A DNA stretch of 64,000 nucleotides, taken from CAZQHK01 sp964593455 (GTDB lineage: Bacteria > Muiribacteriota > CAYSPT01). Below, piece after piece: positions 15,968 through 23,031 of the stretch. How positions within the stretch are numbered: the first letter of the stretch is position 1; each line of letters begins with the position of its first letter. The position numbers and the translations under genes are program-made. The stretch is taken from assembly GCA_964593455.1 (NCBI GenBank), contig CAZQHK010000009.1:1-64000 (forward strand), read 5' to 3'. The notes below the pieces were generated by a model. The model was not told the DNA's origin, did no database searches, and saw only the letters and a list, made by a program, of their open reading frames with translations.

Positions 15968-17017
15968 TTAAAAATGAGATTTGATATTGTAACGGTCGAA
16001 TATCTGGGGATACCGTTTTTTAAGGAATAACCAGCTCTCTATGTCCGCTCCTAATTTAATGAATGAAGAATCATAGAAGAGCGTTTCCAGAAAGAATAGA
16101 CCGTAAAGACCCGGAATACGTTTCCTGACACAATCGAGTTGGAAGGCGGACATAATCCAGAAATAAGCTTTTTTTCGATCGGCCGGAATCAGTTTTTCGA
16201 CTTGGATGTCGGGTATATCCTCTTTAAATGCTTCGGAGCCCCAATAGTAAATGTTGGCGAGTTTTATCATGGATAACGGGTCATAGTACTTCCTGGCGGC
16301 TGTTTCATGAGCTTTAAAGCTTCTATCCAGATCGTGCTCCTCGAAATATTTCTCTCCGAGCAGATAGTAAGCGATTCCCAACTGGTCGTTTCCCAGCCGG
16401 TTGCTGCCGATCTCCGTTATCAGCTGTTCCTCCGAAAGAGCGCTCAGAGACTGTGCCTCCGCTTGAATACGGGCCACCACCTCGGTAGTCATTTCTTTGA
16501 GCCGTGAGACCAGGACGTTGCGGGCAATGAATGGTCCCATCAGGAGGTGTTTCTCGCCGGACGACCAGGGGCCGGGCACGTCCCGTAAAGCGAGATAAGC
16601 CTTATGATCGATGTCCGTGATAATAGCTCTCTCTCCGTCAATCGTTACCGTGGCGTGGTACATTGTTTTGGTGGCCCCGGTATCGACCATGGCTTTCATT
16701 TTTTTCTCGTAGAAAACCAGTTGGTCGGAGGTGGGAGTGAAATCGATAAATCTCGATTTTATGCCCCGGGTCTCGAGCTGCTGCTGCACCAGGAGCAAGA
16801 GGTCGAGGTCATCGTTTGCCTTCATTTTTTCCGTATACTCTATTATTTCGGTGAAGTTCTTTTCGGCCACATCCACGGTCCGGGCTTCAATGCCAGAGGA
16901 TAGATCGAAATATTTACAGAGCAGTGAGATGTCCAGAGCCAGGAGCATGGGGTTGCTCAACCAGACCGCCAGGAGAAGCAGGAGCGAGACCGCCAGTCGC
17001 CGGGATTTTAGTTTCAC
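15968..17017 (-). CDS. exported protein of unknown function with TPR-like helices
   Basis: This 349-residue protein starts at GTG 17017, eight bases after a strong GAGGAGG. A signal peptide or anchor covers residues 7-28. The middle has a coiled-coil-like helical part (EKNFTEIIEYTEKMKANDDLDLLLL) and an alpha/beta segment (TVTIDGERAIITDIDHKAYL). The C-terminal half has TPR/Sel1-like repeats (GIAYYLLGEKYFEEHDLDRSF, SMIKLANIYYWGSEAF). I do not recognise the family. It diverges from the next gene across a 340-base gap. Confidence 0.75.
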   Translation of the reverse strand: MKLKSRRLAVSLLLLLAVWLSNPMLLALDISLLCKYFDLSSGIEARTVDVAEKNFTEIIEYTEKMKANDDLDLLLLVQQQLETRGIKSRFIDFTPTSDQLVFYEKKMKAMVDTGATKTMYHATVTIDGERAIITDIDHKAYLALRDVPGPWSSGEKHLLMGPFIARNVLVSRLKEMTTEVVARIQAEAQSLSALSEEQLITEIGSNRLGNDQLGIAYYLLGEKYFEEHDLDRSFKAHETAARKYYDPLSMIKLANIYYWGSEAFKEDIPDIQVEKLIPADRKKAYFWIMSAFQLDCVRKRIPGLYGLFFLETLFYDSSFIKLGADIESWLFLKKRYPQIFDRYNIKSHF

Positions 17018-17204
17018 TTTATTCCCTCCTCATATCCGCGTAATTTTGAGGCTCATTTTTTGTTTTCTATTATCATTCAAAGCATAATCCATACCAATTA
17101 TCTTCTGGGAGGCTGATAACCCTATCTTTAGCGGGATTTGTTGTTATTTCATGACGGAGCAAATAATTTTTAAATGGGCTAGATGTACATTCAAGGAGCA
17201 TCAT

Positions 17205-17258
17205 ATGTACAAAACTTTACAAGTTTTACTCGTTCTCTATGGGAATGAGAACGGATAG
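17205..17258 (+). CDS. possible 17-residue leader peptide
   Basis: A small frame reads MYKTLQVLLVLYGNENG and is preceded by AAGGAG at six-base spacing. Its coding region contains two hairpin-forming inverted repeats: AAAACTT/AAGTTTT near 17211-17227 and CGTTCTC/GAGAACG near 17231-17253. A GTACAT/ATGTAC pair brackets its RBS. Short peptide plus overlapping hairpins is typical of attenuation leaders, but it might equally be the eroded start of a lost gene. Confidence 0.35.
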   Translation: MYKTLQVLLVLYGNENG

Positions 17259-17279
17259 TGGATCTCTTCTGTCCAAATG

Positions 17280-17322
17280 TTTAAATGCCAAGCCTGACCC
17301 CTATCAAATTACTCTTTACTTG
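17280..17322 (-). repeat. RAYT/IS200-associated-like sequence
   Basis: On the minus strand this reads AGTAATTTGATAGGGGTCAGG then CTTGGCATTTAAAC. GGGGTCAGGCTTG-type strings are familiar to me from sequences next to REP-associated tyrosine transposase genes. No transposase gene lies beside it. It may be an orphan element end. The identification rests on memory of the motif only. Confidence 0.3.
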
Positions 17323-17358
17323 CCGATGTTCGTGACAAGAAAGTGAGAAGGGAGTATC

Positions 17359-18477
17359 ATGAGGTTTGTGATGGATTGGATAATGACACCGTATTTCATT
17401 ATGATTACCAGGATTGTAGTGGCAACCATTCTCATTATTTGCCCCCCTTTTATCCCGGCAGTTCACTCTACTACATACGCGGCACCCCATTGGAAAGACT
17501 GCCAGTTCTCTATGCGTAATCTGGAGCACAGGATCGACATATATGGGATAGAGTATGACACGCCCCTGAGGTCCGGAGAGATCAGCGGGACCTCGGCGCT
17601 CGGAACCGCGCTCAAACGATACTTCGCCGAAGGAAAGTTGCCCGACTGCGAAAAAGGGGGGCCATATTGGCACGATGCTGAGACCGGGACCGTCATATGT
17701 CCCGTTCACGGTACTGCTGAAAATATCATCAAACCCAATGAACCCAAAGAAAAACTTATTTTTTTCCTCTCGCACCTGGGGGCCGTGGCAGCGGCGGTCC
17801 TGGCCGCTTTTATTGCTCTCTCACGCTTCAAAGCGGCCGGGCTCATACCAGGCTTGATCTTTGTCGTAATTATGACCGGCGCTTTCCTGGATATTTCTTC
17901 CTCTTTTTTCTTCCCGGTGGCCGGCTTGTTTGCGCTAATAACTTCTGTGACGACGGTCCTCCTGGGTCCAGAGCGCCGCCGCACCATTATCCAGGTCGCA
18001 TTGTGTCTGTCACTCGTCGGGATCATTTGGAGCGTACTGGTGAGAATTGAAGGGTCCCTGGTATCCTTTTTGCTGAACAGCGGCCTGTTTTCGTTTCTTC
18101 TGTGGAAAAGAATTTCTCTTCCCGAAACCGGGCGATCATTAATAGATTATAAGAATCGGGAAACCCTCGTCAAGTTTGCTTTTGGGCTGGCTGTTGCCGG
18201 CCTGGCGCCGGCCCTGCTGACGTATCTGGCTGAACCGTATATCCGCCGGTCCATTGACGAATATCTCTTAGGACACCTGGTGATTACGATTAATTTCGTG
18301 CTCATGATCCTGGGGCCCGGCTTCCTGCTGGCGGCCCTGGCGATAACCGTGGTAACTGCCTTCAAGGAAGATATCATTCGGACGGCTGATCCCACGCTCC
18401 TTCGCTGGTGGCAGGCTGCGTTTGGGGTGTCGATAGCGGGTCTGCTTTTCTTAACACATCTTTTCTTCACGAAATAA
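17359..18477 (+). CDS. polytopic membrane protein with an exported CPVHG domain
   Basis: This 372-residue protein has a GGGAG RBS four bases before the ATG. A first membrane helix or signal is near residues 15-40. A ~75-residue extracytoplasmic domain follows (WKDCQFSMRNLEHRIDIY... to DCEKGGPYWHDAETGTVICPVHG). The C..GG.Y....tG...CPVHG pattern resembles a motif seen at the ends of some pilin-like and membrane proteins. It contains four cysteines that could bind metal or form disulfides. About seven to eight further helices complete the protein. Family unknown. It lies 126 bases before the C39-like peptidase gene, on the same strand. Confidence 0.75.
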   Translation: MRFVMDWIMTPYFIMITRIVVATILIICPPFIPAVHSTTYAAPHWKDCQFSMRNLEHRIDIYGIEYDTPLRSGEISGTSALGTALKRYFAEGKLPDCEKGGPYWHDAETGTVICPVHGTAENIIKPNEPKEKLIFFLSHLGAVAAAVLAAFIALSRFKAAGLIPGLIFVVIMTGAFLDISSSFFFPVAGLFALITSVTTVLLGPERRRTIIQVALCLSLVGIIWSVLVRIEGSLVSFLLNSGLFSFLLWKRISLPETGRSLIDYKNRETLVKFAFGLAVAGLAPALLTYLAEPYIRRSIDEYLLGHLVITINFVLMILGPGFLLAALAITVVTAFKEDIIRTADPTLLRWWQAAFGVSIAGLLFLTHLFFTK

Positions 18478-18603
18478 TTACGTGCCCGGTACCTGGGTCA
18501 CTTCAACTCATCGAACGGCTCAGAAACCTCTTGCTTAATTGGCTTGTGTAACTTGTTGATGGCGATTACACTATTACATAGATAGAGAGGGTTACCGCCT
18601 ATC

Positions 18604-19704
18604 ATGTATTGTCTACGAAAATACGTCGCTGTCTTACTGCTCAACTGCTTTATATTCATCTCGTTGGCCAGCCCGGCCGTTATCGCTTACCCGGGATACG
18701 GTGACGGTTCCGATGAAATGGAAGCGGTGCGCACCGGTCCGCAAACTATTGAAGAACCGGAGCCGGCGGATGACGACGAGGAACTCTCGGCGAAATCATA
18801 CAACACATCGCAGACTGAGTCGGGGGAAGCAAAAACGGTGGACCTCGGCGTTCGAGATGTATCTTCCTGGACCCTGCATAAGGAAGTCCCCGAGGGGAAG
18901 AATTGGTGCGGCCAGTATGCCACCTACGTGATCCTCAAGCAGCATTTCGGAAAAGACATCACGTTCAAAGATCTCTATGAAGAGGTTAACCCGGCGGGAA
19001 TCTTTTCCGCTCCGGACGCCCTGGTGCGCTATGCCCGGGACCAGGGAATCCCCGCCGCCAAACACAACAATGCCAGCCTCGATGACTTGCGGGCCCAGCT
19101 CGATAAAGGGAACCCGGTGACAATTCTGGGAACCGGGCCCGATGGAAAGACACCGCATTATATAGCCGTCACCGGTTACCAGACCGACGTCGTCGGAAAT
19201 ATCGTCTCCCTGCAGGTGGCCGATTCCTGCTACATGCAGGAGATTCCCGTGGATGAGTTTAAACAGATGTGGGCAAATCCCCTGGATGGTATGAATTCCG
19301 CTCTGGGTACCATGAGCGGTTACCGGAACCTGATGATCACGTATGACGGTTCCAGGAGTTTCAACTTCGAAACCAGTTTCGATGATTCCGTCGCCAATGG
19401 CATCACCAATATAGTGGCCGGCTGGAAAAAGGGGAGCGTCTCCCAGATGTTGCGGGCGGTACCTCAGTTGGGTGGAGCACTGATCGGCGCCGTTCCCGTC
19501 GCGGTCGGAAGAGGTATCGATTGGGTCGGTTCCAAGGCGTACAATTGGGGGAAACGAAAGTGGTCAGAAGGAGGCTTCTTCGGCAAGGTTGCCGGTGGTG
19601 CGGCGGTCGTAGCCGGCGGCGCCACCAAAGTGGCCGGTAAGGTAGTCAGTGGTGTCGGCAACGCCGTATCCGCTGTGGGCAACTGGATCGGGAACCTCTG
19701 GTAG
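18604..19704 (+). CDS. exported C39-like cysteine peptidase with Gly/Ala-rich tail
   Basis: This 366-residue protein has a signal peptide (cut near residue 28), an acidic linker (EEPEPADDDEEL), a papain-fold C39-like domain (about 80-235) and a long C-terminal tail. The catalytic set is visible: C102 in NWCGQYA, H185 in PHYIAVTGY, D207 in VADSCY. C39 domains usually cleave double-glycine leaders inside ABC exporters; here there is no transporter and the domain is exported. From about residue 285 the protein becomes amphipathic and Gly/Ala/Val-rich, with repeated VAGGA/VAGK and VVSGVGNAVSAVGNWIGNLW segments. This looks like a membrane-active or glycine-zipper region. Function unknown. Confidence 0.82.
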   Translation: MYCLRKYVAVLLLNCFIFISLASPAVIAYPGYGDGSDEMEAVRTGPQTIEEPEPADDDEELSAKSYNTSQTESGEAKTVDLGVRDVSSWTLHKEVPEGKNWCGQYATYVILKQHFGKDITFKDLYEEVNPAGIFSAPDALVRYARDQGIPAAKHNNASLDDLRAQLDKGNPVTILGTGPDGKTPHYIAVTGYQTDVVGNIVSLQVADSCYMQEIPVDEFKQMWANPLDGMNSALGTMSGYRNLMITYDGSRSFNFETSFDDSVANGITNIVAGWKKGSVSQMLRAVPQLGGALIGAVPVAVGRGIDWVGSKAYNWGKRKWSEGGFFGKVAGGAAVVAGGATKVAGKVVSGVGNAVSAVGNWIGNLW

Positions 19705-19719
19705 TAGGGGAGATCACCT

Positions 19720-19893
19720 ATGCAGACCGGTGTTTACATCTTCGAAGCGGTAGCGATTGTCGTTTGGGCGATTACGCTTGGATGGACAGTCAAAGACTGC
19801 CGGAAATCAAACGGCAACCGTATTTTATGGGGTGCCCTGGCCCTGGTTTTAGGCCCCTTGTCTCTGATACCATATTTTATCTGGGGCCGGTGA
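19720..19893 (+). CDS. 57-residue two-helix membrane protein
   Basis: A small frame 15 bases after the peptidase stop, with GGGGAGA as RBS. It has two predicted membrane helices (YIFEAVAIVVWAITLGW and ILWGALALVLGPLSLIPYFI) joined by a basic loop (KDCRKSNGNR). It resembles the PLD-nuclease N-terminal (PLDc_N) class of small membrane proteins. Being co-directional and tightly spaced, it may be the membrane partner or self-protection factor of the preceding exported peptidase; that is inference. Confidence 0.65.
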   Translation: MQTGVYIFEAVAIVVWAITLGWTVKDCRKSNGNRILWGALALVLGPLSLIPYFIWGR

Positions 19894-19933
19894 TCCCTGC
19901 CCAAATCACGTTCTCTATTTACTTACTCTCCAT

Positions 19934-22879
19934 TCAGAACTCTATCTCGCCGATGTCTACGGTTTCCTTTCGGTCCTTGAGGCGCAAGGTGATTGATTTG
20001 CGCTTCTCGTTCTCGCGCCCGTAGTTGGTGAAGACATCCACCTGCAGGGTTACCGCCCCGATAAGTTTCTGGGCCGAACTCCCGAAGAAGTTGGTCTTGA
20101 TGCTGTAGACTCCGTTCATGGCTTTTCTGACCAGGTACTCTTCCGGCCCGTACCCCTGTGTGAAATCGCGGGAGAAGTTGCCGCCGATGGTGGTCCGGCG
20201 ATGGCTGTAAAAAGCCTTCTCGCCGGAGGGTTCGATGATCCACAGGTCGATGTCCGTGAGGTCGGCGTCCCAGGTGAGGATGATCCTGACATCCACGTCG
20301 AGCAGTTTTACGAGCCGCTCGTCGACGTACGGTAGATCTTTTATTCCCGCCCGTTTGGCTTTGGCCAGGATAGTGTTGAGTTCCATGAGGGAGATGAGTT
20401 CGATCTCCGCGAAGCGGTCCCAGCGGTTTAAGACCACGTGGTACAGGAGTTCTACCGCTCGGCTGTACTCGCCTTTGCGGGCCAGCACGAGCGCCAGGTC
20501 GCGGTATGACTGTGGTTCTTCCGGCCTGAGTTTAAGCACCTCTTCGAACACCATAGCGGCCAATTCCAGTTCCTCGATCTGGGCCAGGCGGTGTCCGAGC
20601 ACCCGTAAAAGCGCAGCGTTCTCTAGCTCCAGTTCCGCGATGTTCGAGAGTATCCTGAGCCCGATCTCGTTGTGTTTCCGGTTGAAGAAGATGTCCGAGC
20701 AGTCCAGGAAGAAGGCCGGCGAAGTGCCGTACTCGGCCTTGTGGTGGAGATACACGTCGTACTGCTCACTGGGATCGGCTTTGTTGATGGCCTGGCCGTA
20801 CGGAGTCTGGGGAGTCCAGGGCTTGATAACGATGGCCGGTTCCGGGCTTTTTGATTCGCTTTTTCCTACGGTGGCTTTTTTGGATGCGGCCCTGGGCGAC
20901 ATCGACGGCATGGCTTCGGAGAGTGACGCTTCATCGGCCAGGTCGGCAGAAAATCCTTCTTCGGCCATTGAGGGAGCTGGAGATCGTCTATTCCTGGAAG
21001 AACCTCGGTCTTCTCTCTCCTCCTTCTGTGCTCCTCCGATCCTGAAGTTCTTGGGGTAGGTAAACTCGGTGTCCCACCATTTAACCCTGGTTTTCCAGAG
21101 CCCGAGCACGTACTCGATCTTGCTCTCTTTTTCCCGGCCGGCCCTGGTTTCTTCCTGTTCGATGGCCGCCAGGTACCGGTCTCGCATGGTGGGCAGTGTT
21201 TTCGGCGGCAGTATCCGATGCTCCAGGTACTGCTCGAAGTTGTCGAGCACGATCAGGGACGTGAAGGGGGTGAGAAGACCGTATTTCTTGCCCGTGCGGA
21301 CGATCTCAGCCTCGTTTTTGTCCGCGAACACCTGGAGTTCGTCTACCTTCTTCTGGGCCCAGAAGCGGCGCAGGAGTGTGCCGGATGCCGCCGTTTCCCG
21401 GGAGACCGTGAATTTTATCCGGTCCTTAATTTTGCCGTTTATACCGTAGTTGAGAGTGATGACGGCGTTGTCTCCGGTAAGCCTGCCCGCGGCGGTGAAA
21501 CGGCCGGTGATTTTTTCGGGAATACTCGGATAGACATCCGTCGCTTCTTCGTCGTCGAAAGTGGCTGAAATGAACGAGTAGGCCGGTCTACCGATACCGT
21601 CTGCAGCCGCGGTTAGCTCCACCCGGTTCAGGTTGAAATACGCGCCTCCGGTTTTCATGGCCAGGTACTTGAGGAGCGGGTGATTTGACCCGGAGACGCA
21701 GGAGAAGATGTAAAGAGGCGCCGGCAGGTCTTCCGGCTCCACGGACCCGAAATTTGAAATGCCGTCAGTAAAGAGAAGGCAGTGGTCGGGCCGGTTTTCA
21801 TTTCCTTTCAGCGACAGGCTTCCGAGCGAAGTGCCGCCGTCGTAACGGACCGTACCGAGTGCTTTAAGAAGATCGTCCACCCGCCCGCCGGTAACGGTAA
21901 ACGAGCGGGGCTGCTCGGCGACGTTTCTGAACACCACCAGGTCCACCTCGACTTTTGTGTCTTTGAACCGGGAGAAGTAGTGTTTGAGAAGGTCTAACTC
22001 CTTTTGGTGGTCGACTGAGGAACGCGATGTGGAAGCGTCCCAGAAGACGGTCACCAGGGAGGGCGGGGTATCTCGTCCGGTTTCCGGGGTGGCGGGGACG
22101 GCGGGAAAATCGTCGATACAGAAATAGTACTCTCCCTGGCCGCTTTTTTCCACGGTCACGTTTTTCCGGTCCATGGCGGGGATGGTGATAACCAGGTCTT
22201 CCGTGAGTTTGATGTTCTTCAGGGCCGTCTCGGCCACGAAACTGTCGCGCCATTTCTTGAAAGCGAATCCGGACAGTTTACCTCCGGTTATCACCGGTCC
22301 GGAGGCGGCCTTTACCGCTTCCACTTTTATGAAAAAATCTTTTATCTCGTCTTTGAAGTTGAGCGGTATCCGGTAGCTGGTACCATTTCCCGCGCTCACC
22401 AGGTCGCTGACGTAGCGGACCGCGATGGTTCGGCTGCCGCGCCCCGGTATGGGAAACACCCTGGTTTTGAAATTGTTGCCCTTGACCCACTCGATCAAGC
22501 CGGGGTCGATTCCCTGGCGAACGATCTTTTCGAAGACCTGGCGCCCCCTGGCTTTTTCCACCACCGAACCGTCCACCATCTGTCCGTTGATGTCGAGTGC
22601 GTACCCGCTCACGGTAGCACCCTGTGGCAGGGGAAAATAGAGGTCTCCTGCCAGTCGCCGCTGGTTGGGATTGTAGAAGACCATGATCATACTGGTCTCG
22701 GCGATGAAACCGAAAATTCTGGTATTAATCTCGATTTTAGACAGGGTTATCGGCTCTATTTTTTCGCCCTGTGGGAGTTCGGGAACGAGAATGGGCGGCA
22801 CGGTTTGGGCTGTCGCAGCAGTCATGGAAAAGAAGACCAAAAGAGATAATAACAGGGCTGATAGTTTGTGGTTTTTCAT
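19934..22879 (-). CDS. exported VIT / von Willebrand A / TPR / DUF2135 protein
   Basis: The frame reaches 22897, but the second Met (22879, MKNHKLSALL) begins a clean signal peptide and gives 981 residues. Domains in order: a vault/inter-alpha-trypsin VIT domain (about 40-170; LAGDLYFPLPQGATVSGY), a VWA domain (about 275-450) and a linker rich in Ser/Glu/Arg. TPR-type helices follow (about 760-840; EPQSYRDLALVLARKGEYSRA). A YfaP-like DUF2135 C-terminus (TWDADLTDIDLWIIEPSGEK) completes it. The VWA keeps an intact metal site: DASTS, GGTS and FTDG. Such proteins are thought to mediate surface interactions. Divergent from the YibE/F gene. Confidence 0.9.
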   Translation of the reverse strand: MKNHKLSALLLSLLVFFSMTAATAQTVPPILVPELPQGEKIEPITLSKIEINTRIFGFIAETSMIMVFYNPNQRRLAGDLYFPLPQGATVSGYALDINGQMVDGSVVEKARGRQVFEKIVRQGIDPGLIEWVKGNNFKTRVFPIPGRGSRTIAVRYVSDLVSAGNGTSYRIPLNFKDEIKDFFIKVEAVKAASGPVITGGKLSGFAFKKWRDSFVAETALKNIKLTEDLVITIPAMDRKNVTVEKSGQGEYYFCIDDFPAVPATPETGRDTPPSLVTVFWDASTSRSSVDHQKELDLLKHYFSRFKDTKVEVDLVVFRNVAEQPRSFTVTGGRVDDLLKALGTVRYDGGTSLGSLSLKGNENRPDHCLLFTDGISNFGSVEPEDLPAPLYIFSCVSGSNHPLLKYLAMKTGGAYFNLNRVELTAAADGIGRPAYSFISATFDDEEATDVYPSIPEKITGRFTAAGRLTGDNAVITLNYGINGKIKDRIKFTVSRETAASGTLLRRFWAQKKVDELQVFADKNEAEIVRTGKKYGLLTPFTSLIVLDNFEQYLEHRILPPKTLPTMRDRYLAAIEQEETRAGREKESKIEYVLGLWKTRVKWWDTEFTYPKNFRIGGAQKEEREDRGSSRNRRSPAPSMAEEGFSADLADEASLSEAMPSMSPRAASKKATVGKSESKSPEPAIVIKPWTPQTPYGQAINKADPSEQYDVYLHHKAEYGTSPAFFLDCSDIFFNRKHNEIGLRILSNIAELELENAALLRVLGHRLAQIEELELAAMVFEEVLKLRPEEPQSYRDLALVLARKGEYSRAVELLYHVVLNRWDRFAEIELISLMELNTILAKAKRAGIKDLPYVDERLVKLLDVDVRIILTWDADLTDIDLWIIEPSGEKAFYSHRRTTIGGNFSRDFTQGYGPEEYLVRKAMNGVYSIKTNFFGSSAQKLIGAVTLQVDVFTNYGRENEKRKSITLRLKDRKETVDIGEIEF

Positions 22880-23031
22880 GGGTGTATTCCTCCTCACGAT
22901 TCCATACGTTTGAATCTAGCGGTCGAGTTTTTTATTTTATTTCACCCAATGATGTCCGGGCGAAAGACATAATAGCAGAACGCGGGCAAAATTGCTTTTC
23001 GTCGGCCCGCTTGATATACTTTTCCCACGAT

